Of a stretch of 64,000 bases of DNA, positions 17,677 to 27,196 are shown piece by piece. The notes below the pieces were generated by a model. That model made no database searches. It was not told where the DNA came from and saw nothing but the letters and a program-made list of their open reading frames with translations. Origin of the DNA: Phormidium tenue FACHB-886 (GTDB lineage Bacteria > Cyanobacteriota > Cyanobacteriia > Elainellales > Elainellaceae); the NCBI RefSeq assembly GCF_014764505.1, contig NZ_JACXWX010000001.1:1-64000 (forward strand), in the 5' to 3' direction. The position numbers and the translations under genes are program-made. How positions within the stretch are numbered: position 1 is the first letter of the stretch; the number at the start of each line of letters is the position of its first letter.

Positions 17677-18846
17677 CTAGCGTCGTCGCACCTTACTAAC
17701 CATCTTGCGCGAGAACCGTAGATTCAAATCTTCCTGCTCTGCCCAGTTTTGCAAAATCTTGAAGAAAGTTTGTCGATCGTCTGCCTGCAGAACTGCTGTT
17801 TGGTCTGCCGTTTCGATCACATATGGATAACCATTGCCGATAACGACCTCACCCCGCACCCAGTCCACTACTCGCTCGAGCCAGCCTTCCTCATACATCC
17901 ACAGCGGCATTTCTAACCGTGCCGGATAGTTGTCACGGGTGGTCTTCAGGTAGGTGAACGCGACCCGATAGCGATGAGCACCGTAGCCGGATAGGATACC
18001 CGGTCGTTCACATAAAAACAGAGGCGTGCGATCGCCCCAGTTCATAAACTTATTCAGCAGTTGAGCATCATGGAGGGAAGGAGCATCGGGCAGATGAAAC
18101 AGCTTTTGCAGCATCCCCTTCAGGTCTTGAGCATAGGAGGTATCGATGTAGGCAATCAACGGCACCCGACACTGTTCGCTGGCAATTAACAGCTCTAGCA
18201 GGCACTCCACATAAAACTGGCGGCTTTTGGCTTCGAAGGCTTCGGCAAATGTAGCAACGAGGGAGCCATCTAGAAATATCAGGCAATCTTTGGCATTGGC
18301 ATGTGCTTCGATATAGTCGATCAGGCGCTGCGTCTCCATCTGAAAGCGGCGCATATTCACCTTCCGATCGACCGGTTCACCGCTGTTGCCTACCTGCAAA
18401 TCAGCCGGGGTAAGAATATCCAACTCTGTGTCTTTTTCGTAGCCGCCGATCGGCAGGTGGGGGTTCTCAAACCAGCCAATTTGCACCAGCGCCACCGGAA
18501 TCGACAGATCTTTACCGGGGTAGATTTGCGACCCATCGACCGCAAACGTTTTGATACCCGTAAGCCGATCGCGCACCCAAGCAAGACTTTGCTCCCGATT
18601 CTCCCAGACGAGCTGACTGGCAATCACACCCTGTTCCGCTGCGGTCAGCGGCTCTAGCAGCCGCCCTCCCAAATCTGCCGTATGCGCCATAGAACGCTTC
18701 TGGATTTCGGGTTCTCCTTGGGCGCTTAACTTTGCTAGATACGATCGATAGGTCTGTAGCTGTTTGAGGGCATCTTGGCTAAACGCTGCAAAATCTTCGC
18801 GTTTGGCATTAAGTAAATCTTGAATTTGGGAAGGCTTAAGCGACAT
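17677..18846 (-). CDS. NurA-domain nuclease
   Basis: This 389-residue protein carries the NurA nuclease signature: a first acidic motif F-A-V-D-G-S-Q near residue 100, and a second L-I-F-L-D-G-S-L near 215, both used for Mn binding. NurA is a 5'-3' exonuclease first known in archaea, where it works with HerA helicase in end resection. No HerA gene is seen here. It converges with the livH gene. Confidence 0.8.
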   Translation of the reverse strand: MSLKPSQIQDLLNAKREDFAAFSQDALKQLQTYRSYLAKLSAQGEPEIQKRSMAHTADLGGRLLEPLTAAEQGVIASQLVWENREQSLAWVRDRLTGIKTFAVDGSQIYPGKDLSIPVALVQIGWFENPHLPIGGYEKDTELDILTPADLQVGNSGEPVDRKVNMRRFQMETQRLIDYIEAHANAKDCLIFLDGSLVATFAEAFEAKSRQFYVECLLELLIASEQCRVPLIAYIDTSYAQDLKGMLQKLFHLPDAPSLHDAQLLNKFMNWGDRTPLFLCERPGILSGYGAHRYRVAFTYLKTTRDNYPARLEMPLWMYEEGWLERVVDWVRGEVVIGNGYPYVIETADQTAVLQADDRQTFFKILQNWAEQEDLNLRFSRKMVSKVRRR

Positions 18847-19086
18847 AAACAGCAGCGTAACAGCGGTAACAAAAAATTAGAACGATCTGCTTAGAGATAT
18901 ACAGCTAAAGGCTGAATCCGAAAGGGCATCAGCTTCAGTAGATTGGAAGCTTAGCCAAGCTGCTCAAGCAACTGACTCTCTCTATAGCTACATAAGCTAC
19001 ATAGCTACTGCATTATCACCCACATCTGCAGCAGCAGCGATCGCTCATTCAGCAATTTACAACTTAAAATTCCCAGCCTCAATCAT

Positions 19087-19293
19087 ATGCAAAAGTTAAT
19101 GACTGCGATCGACGTTGCCCATCTTGCCCAAGACAAAGGCTGCACCTTTAGAATGCAGACTGCCGAAGGTGCGCCGCTGTATTGGGTAGAAAACAGCTAC
19201 TTCATCAGCCGTCCCTTCAGCCGCCTCAATGAACTCGCTCAGTTTGTGCAAAAGCTGCCGGTTTTTCTGGGAGATACTGCAGTTCATAGCTAG
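19087..19293 (+). CDS. Small hypothetical protein, 68 aa
   Basis: The protein begins MQKLMTAIDVAHLAQDKGCT and is soluble, with a short beta-rich centre and a C-terminal helix. Coding looks likely from its codon use and from an ATG right at the start of the open stretch, but I recognise no family and see no clear ribosome site. Confidence 0.45.
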   Translation: MQKLMTAIDVAHLAQDKGCTFRMQTAEGAPLYWVENSYFISRPFSRLNELAQFVQKLPVFLGDTAVHS

Positions 19294-19588
19294 GGAGTTG
19301 TCAAGGAACAGTTGGGGCGCTGTGCCCCCCTTAAACATTCCTCAGGACTTTGGGTTGGTTAACCTGAAAGATTTTCTGTGGAAAAATCTTTTTTATTACA
19401 TTTTTAGTCGTTAGTATTGCGATCTTGAGCGGTTGTGGTCTTGAGAACGGCAATCTTGCTGATGAGTAGAGCAGCAAAATATTAAGCTCTGTTTCATTTC
19501 ACTGTTCTCTTCTCTGTCTAAAGGTGAACCGCAAAACGTCCGTGGTAGGATGCGATTCTATAGCCTTGGGAGAATTAGGAGAAAACCT

Positions 19589-20812
19589 TTGACACTACGG
19601 GTTGCAGTTGTTGGATCAGGCCCGGCAGGCTCCTCTGCTGCCGAGACATTAGCAAAAGCTGGAATTGAAACCTATTTATTTGAGCGCAAACTAGACAACG
19701 CTAAACCCTGTGGAGGTGCAATTCCCCTCTGCATGGTCAGCGAGTTTGATTTGCCTATGGAAATCATCGATCGCCAAGTGCGAAAGATGAAGATGATCTC
19801 ACCCTCCAATATTGAAGTCGACATTGGTCATACGCTGAAGGACGACGAGTATATTGGGATGTGCCGCCGCGAAGTGCTAGACGGCTTTTTGCGGAACCGT
19901 GCCGCTAAGTTGGGCGCTAAGTTGATCAACGGTACAGTTCATGGCATCGACCTCCCTACAAATAATTCAGATCCCTACACCATCCACTATGCTGACCACT
20001 CCAACGGTAGCTTAGAAGGAACCGCCAGCAGCCTACAGGTAGACCTGATCATTGGCGCAGATGGGGCAAACTCTCGCGTTGCCAAAGCGATCGATGCAGG
20101 CGACTACAACTATGCGATCGCCTTCCAGGAGCGGATTCGGCTGCCGGAAGACAAGATGGCATACTATCACGATCTGGCAGAAATGTACGTTGGCAACGAC
20201 GTCTCCACAGACTTCTACGCCTGGGTTTTCCCCAAATACGACCACGTAGCAGTGGGCACAGGCACGATGAAGGTCAACAAATCCACTATTAAGGATTTGC
20301 AGGCAGGCATCCGTGCTCGCGCTGCCAAAAAGCTGGAAGGCGGCAAGATCATCAAAGTAGAGGCGCATCCCATCCCCGAACATCCGCGCCCACGTCGAGT
20401 TGTGGGTCGGGTAGCACTGGTGGGCGATGCGGCAGGCTATGTCACTAAGTCATCCGGCGAAGGCATTTATTTTGCTGCAAAGTCGGGTCGCATGTGTGCC
20501 GAGACGATCGTTGAACTCTCCAACCAAGGGCAGCGCATCCCCACTGAAGCCGACCTCAAAGTGTATTTGAAGCGGTGGGACAAGAAGTACGGCATGACTT
20601 ACAAAGTGCTGGATTTGCTGCAGACGGTGTTCTACCGCTCTGACGCTACCCGCGAAGCCTTTGTGGAAATGTGTGCCGATGTGGATGTGCAAAAGCTGAC
20701 GTTTGACAGCTACCTGTACAAAACCGTTGTGCCCGCCAATCCGCTGGTGCAGCTCAAGATCACAGCGAAGACTTTGGCCAGCTTGCTGCGGGGCAATGCC
20801 TTGGCTCCTTAA
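19589..20812 (+). CDS. chlP: Geranylgeranyl reductase ChlP
   Basis: This 407-residue flavoenzyme reduces geranylgeranyl groups to phytyl for chlorophyll a, tocopherol and phylloquinone. It shows the FAD-binding G-S-G-P-A-G-S-S at the N-terminus, the family stretch NAKPCGGAIPLCMVSEFDLP, the YIGMCRREVLDGFLR segment and a second FAD motif LVGDAAGYVTKSSGEGIYFA. A TTG at 19589 is chosen: known ChlP proteins start at [M]-x-LRVAVVGSGPAG, and AGGAG lies at 19577-19581. The longer ATG reading at 19550 adds 13 unlike residues. A terminator follows. Confidence 0.95.
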   Translation: MTLRVAVVGSGPAGSSAAETLAKAGIETYLFERKLDNAKPCGGAIPLCMVSEFDLPMEIIDRQVRKMKMISPSNIEVDIGHTLKDDEYIGMCRREVLDGFLRNRAAKLGAKLINGTVHGIDLPTNNSDPYTIHYADHSNGSLEGTASSLQVDLIIGADGANSRVAKAIDAGDYNYAIAFQERIRLPEDKMAYYHDLAEMYVGNDVSTDFYAWVFPKYDHVAVGTGTMKVNKSTIKDLQAGIRARAAKKLEGGKIIKVEAHPIPEHPRPRRVVGRVALVGDAAGYVTKSSGEGIYFAAKSGRMCAETIVELSNQGQRIPTEADLKVYLKRWDKKYGMTYKVLDLLQTVFYRSDATREAFVEMCADVDVQKLTFDSYLYKTVVPANPLVQLKITAKTLASLLRGNALAP

Positions 20813-20840
20813 TTCAGTCTAAAGCAATCGTCCCTTACCC

Positions 20841-20878
20841 AAAAGCAGGCGTAGAGATTAGTCTCTGCGCCTGCTTTT
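20841..20878 (+). terminator. Terminator after chlP
   Basis: A 17-bp stem (20841-20857 with 20862-20878, one G-T pair, TTAG loop) ends in TTTTT, a typical intrinsic terminator. Confidence 0.8.
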
Positions 20879-20986
20879 TGCGATCTCTCTCGGGTGAGCG
20901 ATTGGACTCCCATCTGAAGTGGGAGGAGGTACAGCGCAAAGCGTGGCACCTTGGAGAGCAGAGCAAGCGAAAAAGGAGAGCGAACC

Positions 20987-21850
20987 ATGCCAGAGAATTC
21001 TCAAGCCCTACAGCCCAAACAGGAGCAGAGCCAGCGTCCCGGTCTAGAATCTGAAATGACTCCGCAGCCGCAGTTCAAAAGTCGGCAGTATCGGGGTAGC
21101 GGCAAACTAGAAGGTAAAGTAGCGCTAATTACGGGCGGTGACAGTGGCATTGGTAGAGCAGTGGCCGTAATGTTTGCCAAAGAAGGGGCTGATGTAGCAA
21201 TCATCTACCTAAATGAGCACCAAGATGCCAAAGATACCCAAAAGCAAGTGGAAGCTGAAGGGCGGCGCTGTTTGCCGATCGCCGGGGATATTGGAGATGA
21301 ATCGTTCTGTCAAAATGCGGTTCAGCAAGTCATTAATGGGTTTGGCAAGCTCGATATTCTCATTAACAACGCTGCCGAGCAGCACCCGCAAGAAAGCATC
21401 GAAAAGATCAGCGCTGAACAGCTAGAGCGCACCTTCCGCACCAACATCTTTTCCATGTTCTACCTGACCAAAGCTGTACTGCCGCATCTGCAAGAAGGCA
21501 GCACGATCATCAACACGACCTCGGTAACTGCCTATCAGGGTAATCCCCAGCTGCTAGACTATTCCACCACTAAAGGGGCAATCGTTGCCTTCACCCGATC
21601 GCTGTCTCAATCTCTGATCGAGAAGGGAATTCGCGTCAATGGTGTTGCACCCGGTCCCATTTGGACACCGCTGATTCCTTCCACTTTTCCTGCAGAAGAA
21701 GTAGAAAAGTTTGGTGCTCAAGTGCCGATGCAGCGCCCTGGGCAACCTGAGGAAGTTGCACCCAGCTATGTTTTCTTAGCATCCGATGACTCCTCCTACA
21801 TGGCCGGTCAGATCCTCCATCCTAACGGTGGCAAAGTCGTAAATGGATAA
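20987..21850 (+). CDS. Short-chain dehydrogenase, general-stress (YdaD/GSP39) type
   Basis: This 287-residue SDR has the cofactor motif T-G-G-D-S-G-I-G, the N-N-A-A motif and the catalytic Y-S-T-T-K, plus the long N-terminal extension seen in general stress protein 39/YhdF-type oxidoreductases. Substrate is unknown. The ATG at 20987 follows AAAGGAG at 20972-20978. The next gene, a hemerythrin-domain protein, starts 47 bp downstream, so they probably form an operon with a stress role. Confidence 0.9.
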   Translation: MPENSQALQPKQEQSQRPGLESEMTPQPQFKSRQYRGSGKLEGKVALITGGDSGIGRAVAVMFAKEGADVAIIYLNEHQDAKDTQKQVEAEGRRCLPIAGDIGDESFCQNAVQQVINGFGKLDILINNAAEQHPQESIEKISAEQLERTFRTNIFSMFYLTKAVLPHLQEGSTIINTTSVTAYQGNPQLLDYSTTKGAIVAFTRSLSQSLIEKGIRVNGVAPGPIWTPLIPSTFPAEEVEKFGAQVPMQRPGQPEEVAPSYVFLASDDSSYMAGQILHPNGGKVVNG

Positions 21851-21897
21851 ATCTGCTAAAGCTATAAATACGATTTGCTGTACTTGGGAGGAATAAG

Positions 21898-22938
21898 ATG
21901 GTAACTACGCTAAATGATGCAAAGAGAGCAAACATTGCCTCAAAGCTGGCAAGTATGAAAGCTATTCAAGAGCTGTTGATTAAAAACGATCGACAGCTAG
22001 CATCAGACATTCCAGATCAAAAGATCCAGGAACGGTTACACGAAATGTACGATGACGATCGTAAGAATCTGGGTATTCTCGAAACCGTGATTGTGCAGTA
22101 TGGCATTCCCGCAGAACCTGCCGAGACGGTGGTAGGGCTGGTGAACACAGTGAAAGAGCTAATGACAGGCTCGAAGCTATCGCCATATGAAAAGCTATCA
22201 CAGCACGAGCTGTTGAAACACAACCAAACGATGACAGGACTGCTGATTCACAAAGCAGCTCAGATCGTTGGAGCAGATGTGGAAGCGGCAATTACCCCGC
22301 TCAACACCGTTAATTTTGAGAATCGAGCGCACCAAGAGCAGCTCAAGGGAATGCTGGAACTGCTAGGTGTGCGAGAGCTGACGGGGCAAGAAGCTGACCA
22401 AGGGCTGTGGGCAAGAGTTCAAGATGCAGTTGCTGCTCTCTCTGGCGTCGCGGGCAGCGTGCTCACGCAAAATTCCGATCAGTCCGATGTTGATATCCAA
22501 TCTTTGATCCGGGCAGATCATACGAAAGTGAGCGTCTTGTTCAGCGAGATCGAGAACAGCCGCGATCCAGCAAAGATCCAGGAATATTTTGGGCAGCTTT
22601 ACAAGGATCTAACCGTTCACGCTGAAGCAGAAGAGCAAGTAGTTTATCCTCAAGTACACTCTGTATACGGGGAGAGCGAAACTGAAGGACGCTACAGCGA
22701 ACAAGCAGAGATGAAGCGGGAGCTTGATCAGATCAAAGCGATGGATCCGAGTTCGTCTGACTTTAAAACTGCTGTTAAGCTGCTCAAAGAAACAGTGCTG
22801 GCACACGTTCGTGAAGAAGAAAATACTATGTTGCCGACGATCGGCAGAAGTTTTTCTGCACAGCAGCGTGAGCAGATGGCAACAGACTTTAAAGCTGCCA
22901 AACAGCAGCTGCAGCTGCGTTTAGCTCAATCCCGTTAG
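21898..22938 (+). CDS. Ferritin-like plus hemerythrin (HHE) domain protein
   Basis: This 346-residue helical protein has two parts. Residues 1-170 form a ferritin-like bundle with E-x-x-H type motifs. Residues about 200-340 form an HHE cation-binding bundle, with the first helix IRADHTKVSVLFSEIE and later H-A-E-A-E-E-Q-V-V-Y-P and H-V-R-E-E-E-N-T-M-L-P. The His and Glu residues can hold a di-iron centre that binds oxygen or NO or handles iron. GGAGGAATAAG precedes the ATG. It follows the SDR gene closely. Confidence 0.8.
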   Translation: MVTTLNDAKRANIASKLASMKAIQELLIKNDRQLASDIPDQKIQERLHEMYDDDRKNLGILETVIVQYGIPAEPAETVVGLVNTVKELMTGSKLSPYEKLSQHELLKHNQTMTGLLIHKAAQIVGADVEAAITPLNTVNFENRAHQEQLKGMLELLGVRELTGQEADQGLWARVQDAVAALSGVAGSVLTQNSDQSDVDIQSLIRADHTKVSVLFSEIENSRDPAKIQEYFGQLYKDLTVHAEAEEQVVYPQVHSVYGESETEGRYSEQAEMKRELDQIKAMDPSSSDFKTAVKLLKETVLAHVREEENTMLPTIGRSFSAQQREQMATDFKAAKQQLQLRLAQSR

Positions 22939-22954
22939 TGCCAATTTTGAAAAT

Positions 22955-23003
22955 AAGCTTCAGTGGGAAAGCTCCACGTAGCGGAGCTTTCCCACTGAAG
23001 CTT
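22955..23003. terminator. 21-bp perfect hairpin, bidirectional terminator
   Basis: The 21-base arm at 22955-22975 is complementary to 22983-23003 across a 7-base loop. It lies between the convergent hemerythrin and LapA genes. Confidence 0.7.
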
Positions 23004-23076
23004 TCACACGGTTTTTACACTAATGGGCTATTTCTAACAAATACAGCACTAACCAATCTGTTCCACTTAATGCCCG

Positions 23077-23304
23077 CTACTCAAAATCCTCTCTCGACCC
23101 GCCGATCGCCCGCCCACTGGGCAGTAGCAGCGCCATTCCCACCATGCCAAGAGCCGCACTAAACGCCAGCACCAACCCCAGAGGCAGCTGCACCGACTGA
23201 AAGATTAGAAACTGTAGCGTAACGGGTGTGGCATTCTGCACCGAGATCAGGGCGATCGCGCCTACCCAAACCGCCACAATCAACGAGATCAAAATTTTAG
23301 TCAT
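23077..23304 (-). CDS. LapA-domain (DUF1049) membrane protein
   Basis: This 75-residue protein has two hydrophobic helices and the LapA pattern with a S-V-Q-N-A-T-P-V between them. LapA proteins are inner-membrane factors linked to envelope and lipopolysaccharide assembly. The ATG at 23304 is used because the domain starts there. Confidence 0.75.
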   Translation of the reverse strand: MTKILISLIVAVWVGAIALISVQNATPVTLQFLIFQSVQLPLGLVLAFSAALGMVGMALLLPSGRAIGGSREDFE

Positions 23305-23353
23305 GAGCTGAACCCCAGCAATACAGTCCGGAAGCTCACTCCAAAGCAAGCCT

Positions 23354-23593
23354 CTACAAATAGTCTCGCAAAAATTCAAACGAATCGTCTTCCCAGCAAG
23401 GTTCCGGGCAGCGAATTAGCAGATTATAGGCAATGTCTTCCTCGATCGCCTCAATTCCTTCTTGCATAAACAGCTCTATCAACACCTGTTTGTCCCGCTC
23501 GCGCAGCGGCATCAGCGGCGCAGCATAGCTTGGAGTTGCAGCCGTCAAAGAATTTTCAGGAGCTGTCGGATCTTCACGAGAAATAGTGTACAT
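23354..23593 (-). CDS. Small conserved hypothetical protein
   Basis: With ATG 23593 the protein has 79 residues: an N-terminal polar part, then a helical acidic stretch (QVLIELFMQEGIEAIEEDIA) and an end in FLRDYL. A TTG at 23650 would add 19 residues. I recognise no family. It is upstream of lapA on the same strand and may share its transcript. Confidence 0.5.
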   Translation of the reverse strand: MYTISREDPTAPENSLTAATPSYAAPLMPLRERDKQVLIELFMQEGIEAIEEDIAYNLLIRCPEPCWEDDSFEFLRDYL

Positions 23594-23792
23594 AGATGTC
23601 AATGCCCTGACTTCAAAGTAGCGTTTGGTTAAGTCGATCGTCTGTGACAAAACGCTGCAAGAGTTGCCGTCGTAAACAGCGTCATAGACAGAAGCGATGC
23701 ACAGCTCATCTTCCTAAGCAATTTAGCAACATCTTTAAGATGTTACAACCCTCTTTTAGTAGTTTCACTGAGCCAGATTTTGAATTCTTCGG

Positions 23793-24482
23793 TTAAAGCT
23801 GACCTGCATCTTGAATCTGAAGCTGAAAAACCTCAGCAAAACAAGCTGCAACTTGCTGCCGCACCCGATCGAGATCAACCTTAGGCACAAACTGCGCCAA
23901 ACTTCCTACTGGACGGTCAGCAATTCCACAGGGCACAATCTCCTGAAAGCCTGACAAGTCCGGACAGACATTGAGCGCAAACCCATGCATCGTAATCCAA
24001 CGGCTCACTTTAATGCCAATCGCTGCCAGCTTGCGCCCTTCTACCCAAACGCCTGTCAATCCGGAAATGCGTTCGCCTTCTAGCCCATACAGCGCCAGCA
24101 CTCGAATCAACACTTCCTCAAGCTGCCGCAGATACCAGTGCAAATCTTGCCGATGCCGCCGCAAGTTCAAAATCGGGTAGCCCACTAGCTGCCCCGGACA
24201 GTGGTAAGTTACTTCGCCGCCGCGCTCCACCCGGTAGAGCAGATGGGCAGCCGCGCCCGGATCGAAATTTAAGAAATTGACGGTCGCCCCCTGTCCCAGC
24301 GTGTAGACGGGAGGATGTTCCAGCAGGATTAAGACATCACTTAATGATGAATTTTCTTTACGGTCTGCCAAGAGCGATCGCTGCCAGTTTAACGCGACTT
24401 CGTAGTCAATCAAACCGCATTGATAAAGCTGACACTGCTGCGTTCCTGCCGCTCGTTCTTGCCAAGCTTGAGTTTCAGCCAT
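23793..24482 (-). CDS. lipB: Octanoyltransferase LipB
   Basis: The 229 residues match LipB, which moves octanoyl from acyl carrier protein to apo-lipoyl domains. Seen are the signature [14 protein letters not shown], the K-L-A-A-I-G-I-K motif with the catalytic lysine and V-P-C-G-I with the catalytic cysteine. It faces hpf divergently. Confidence 0.93.
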   Translation of the reverse strand: MAETQAWQERAAGTQQCQLYQCGLIDYEVALNWQRSLLADRKENSSLSDVLILLEHPPVYTLGQGATVNFLNFDPGAAAHLLYRVERGGEVTYHCPGQLVGYPILNLRRHRQDLHWYLRQLEEVLIRVLALYGLEGERISGLTGVWVEGRKLAAIGIKVSRWITMHGFALNVCPDLSGFQEIVPCGIADRPVGSLAQFVPKVDLDRVRQQVAACFAEVFQLQIQDAGQL

Positions 24483-24736
24483 TCCAGGTTATATCTGATT
24501 TAGCGTCTAGTTGCCCCGCTCATCTAGCTGGTAGCATGCAGCGATCTCTCAGGATAACGCAAGAGATCAGATCAAGATCAAGGGGAGATCGACGCAAATT
24601 GTTAGAGTTTTACGGATGTTCTAATCAAGAATTATCAACCGATGCAAAAGATTATAAACGCCCCTGTTGTCCCCAATACAAAGTGCTAGGGTGAAACTAT
24701 GACACCCACCAATTTGTTAGGGGAGGAAGCTCTGAT

Positions 24737-25381
24737 ATGAAGCTTGTTATCCAGGGCAAAAATATCGAGATTACAGAGGCGATCCGCGAATATGTTCATC
24801 AGAAAATTGAAAAAGCAGTTGCTCATTTTCAAACGCTGACGACTGAAGTTGATGTCCATCTGTCCGTTGCCCGCAACCCTCGGATAAACCCCAGACAGAC
24901 TGCCGAAGTGACTATCTACGCCAATGGAACTGTTGTTCGCGCCGAAGAAAGCAGCGAAAATCTCTATGCCAGTATTGACCTCGTTGCCAACAAGATTGCA
25001 CGCCAGCTTCGCAAGTACAAAGAAAAGCGCCACGAGCAAACCCACACTCCTTTGAAGACTTGCGATGCGCTCGAGCAAGAACCTGTATCAGCGCTAATTG
25101 ACGACAATCGTGCTCCTGCCCTGCCCGAAGATGTGGTACGCACCAAGTATTTTGCAATGCCGCCGATGACGATCCAGGAAGCGCAAGAGCAGCTAGAGCT
25201 AGTGGACCACGATTTCTATATGTTCCGCAACATCGAGACAAATGAAATCAACGTGATTTACGAGCGCAACCACGGTGGCTATGGCGTGATCCAGCCCCGG
25301 AATGGCAATGGTCACACAAACGGCAAGTTTGCTGAGATCGCTCACCGCAAGCCCGCCGAAGCGCTGAACCGCAAGCAATAA
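24737..25381 (+). CDS. hpf: Long-form ribosome hibernation factor (HPF/LrtA)
   Basis: This 214-residue protein has the N-terminal HPF/RaiA domain ([20 protein letters not shown]) that binds the 30S decoding site, and the C-terminal domain ([20 protein letters not shown]) that dimerises two 70S ribosomes into inactive 100S particles. In cyanobacteria this gene is lrtA, a light-repressed transcript. GGGGAGG at 24720-24726 precedes the ATG at 24737. The 254-bp leader between lipB and this gene could hold the regulated 5' UTR known for lrtA. Confidence 0.92.
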   Translation: MKLVIQGKNIEITEAIREYVHQKIEKAVAHFQTLTTEVDVHLSVARNPRINPRQTAEVTIYANGTVVRAEESSENLYASIDLVANKIARQLRKYKEKRHEQTHTPLKTCDALEQEPVSALIDDNRAPALPEDVVRTKYFAMPPMTIQEAQEQLELVDHDFYMFRNIETNEINVIYERNHGGYGVIQPRNGNGHTNGKFAEIAHRKPAEALNRKQ

Positions 25382-25513
25382 TTGCAGCAATATAGCTGCT
25401 GGCAGTGAGATCCTAGAAATCCTAATCAACTGTCGGTTCGTCCAGTGTTCTCCGTTCCTGCTTTACTGGGAGGAGAGGCTCTGGACGTTTTTGTTTGGCT
25501 GTGTGCGATCGCC

Positions 25514-26134
25514 ATGTACACTTATGCTTTTCTGCCCAACCCCACGCATTCCTTGCGGCTGCCTCGTGGCATCGCAGGAGCTTTGCTATTACTGCGGGTT
25601 GGTAAGCTTGCTGCAGTCGTTGAACCAGAAGTTGCGTTTGAGGCATTGCAAGACAGCGATCAGCAGCTGATGCAGGCAGTTTTGGCACACGATCGGGTCA
25701 TCCGTGAGCTGTTTCAGCAAATTGCGCTATTGCCTTTGCGCTTTGGAACTCGTTTTATCTCGCAGCAAGGGCTGCAAGAACATTTAGAAACGCACCAAGC
25801 AGAGTATGTGCAGAAGTTAGCAAGCCTGCAGGGCAAGGCAGAATACTTCCTGAAGCTAGTACCCATCGCCCCAGACCAGCAGGACAAAGACTATCTGTTC
25901 AGCAAACGGGCTTTTCAAACGCAAACTGAATATCAGCAAATCTTGAAAGCAATCGCCCGACAGTTCCCAGACTGGGTACAGGGTGAATCCCACAACGGAG
26001 CAGAACGGGTTTATGTGTTGGGCGATCGAATTCAAGAGCGGCTACTCTATGAAGCGCTAACAATGTGGCAAATCCAGTTCCCCCACTGGGAAGTTACTGT
26101 GGGGGAACCGCTGCCGCCTTATCACTTTGTCTGA
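25514..26134 (+). CDS. GvpL/GvpF family protein
   Basis: This 206-residue protein resembles GvpL/GvpF, minor gas-vesicle proteins, with the M-Y-T-Y-A-F-L start and the conserved A-L-L-P-L-R-F-G-T-like segment (IALLPLRFGTRFIS). No gvpA or other gvp gene is visible. A GTG at 25445 would give 23 more residues; the ATG at 25514 fits family starts better. It follows hpf by 130 bp and may be co-transcribed. Its use outside gas vesicles is unknown. Confidence 0.75.
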   Translation: MYTYAFLPNPTHSLRLPRGIAGALLLLRVGKLAAVVEPEVAFEALQDSDQQLMQAVLAHDRVIRELFQQIALLPLRFGTRFISQQGLQEHLETHQAEYVQKLASLQGKAEYFLKLVPIAPDQQDKDYLFSKRAFQTQTEYQQILKAIARQFPDWVQGESHNGAERVYVLGDRIQERLLYEALTMWQIQFPHWEVTVGEPLPPYHFV

Positions 26135-26198
26135 TCGCTTGTTTGATCACTTTGTTTGATCACTTCGTCGATCTCTTCATCAATCGCTTCGTCTGATG
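26121..26198. repeat. Degenerate 12-13-bp tandem repeats
   Basis: Six imperfect units like ATCACTTTGTTTG run from the last codons of the GvpL/F gene into the spacer. They lie between two convergent genes. Confidence 0.7.
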
Positions 26199-26215
26199 CG
26201 AATTAGATCTTGAAA

Positions 26216-27196
26216 TTAGACCACTGTAAAATCTACTGCTGTAATCAGATTAGGTCTAACGTTGGGCAAAAAGGCGATCGGATCTCTGCCTGCCTTAATC
26301 TCTGTGCCACCGTTTCTGCCGCGCACAATTCTAAGCTGGCGAAAGCTGAGGTCTCCAGAAAGACCAAACAAATCTTCGCGGTCTCGGAAATCGGTAATGA
26401 TGTCGCGTCCAGCTCCCCGATTTAGCACACAAGTATCTCTGCCCGCATTGCCCGTTAGCGTGTTAGAGCCGTCGTTGCCATTGAGGAAATCATTGCCCTC
26501 GTTGCCGACCAAAATATCGTCACCGTTGCCGCCAATCAGCCGATCGCTACCCGGATTCCCGTCGAGGCGATCGTTACCCTCCTCACCTAGCAGCTCATCA
26601 TCACCTAGATTGCCGCTGAGTTGATCATTGTCGCCACCGCCTTCTATCGTGTCGTTACCGTCATACCCTTGCAGGCGATCGTTATCCTCTTCACCAAACA
26701 GCTCATCATTGCCGCTGCCGCCAATTAGCTCGTCTTTGCCCTCGCCCCCGCTGAGGCTGTCGTCATCGTCGTCGCCAAAGAGTTGATCGTCGCCGTCATT
26801 GCCTTCTAAGTTGTCATCGCCGTCACCACCAAACAGCGAATCTCGATCGTCATTTCCTCTTAGATCGTCATCCCCATCTTCGCCAGAAATTTCATCCCGA
26901 CCGTCATCCCCATCTAGGATGTCGTCGTCATCCCCCCCAAAGATATCGTCATTGCCATCACCAGCCCGAATTGTATCCTCACCGTCATCGCCAAAAAGCC
27001 GATCGCTATCGTCAAACCCCAAAATAAAATCGTCGCCACCCCTGCCGCTGATGGTGTCTCGACTGTTAGTGCCCCGAATAGACTCTGAGCGGACTGTTCC
27101 ACGAAGCGTTCTGCGACTGAATGGATCATCAAAAGGAAAAAGATCGAAAAAGATACCACCAAATCCAGCGCCAAAGCCACTGCTAAAGACGGACAT
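26216..27196 (-). CDS. RTX-type calcium-binding repeat protein
   Basis: Of 326 residues, about 60-260 are tandem nonapeptides of the G-G-x-G-x-D-x-[LI] type, which bind calcium in a parallel beta-roll. Many repeats have Asp at variable positions, giving a strongly acidic protein. The N-terminal 40 residues are basic and aromatic, and the C-terminal 60 contain a DFRDREDLF-type end seen in type-I-secreted proteins. No secretion genes or enzymatic domain are present. It is probably secreted or surface-bound. Confidence 0.85.
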   Translation of the reverse strand: MSVFSSGFGAGFGGIFFDLFPFDDPFSRRTLRGTVRSESIRGTNSRDTISGRGGDDFILGFDDSDRLFGDDGEDTIRAGDGNDDIFGGDDDDILDGDDGRDEISGEDGDDDLRGNDDRDSLFGGDGDDNLEGNDGDDQLFGDDDDDSLSGGEGKDELIGGSGNDELFGEEDNDRLQGYDGNDTIEGGGDNDQLSGNLGDDELLGEEGNDRLDGNPGSDRLIGGNGDDILVGNEGNDFLNGNDGSNTLTGNAGRDTCVLNRGAGRDIITDFRDREDLFGLSGDLSFRQLRIVRGRNGGTEIKAGRDPIAFLPNVRPNLITAVDFTVV

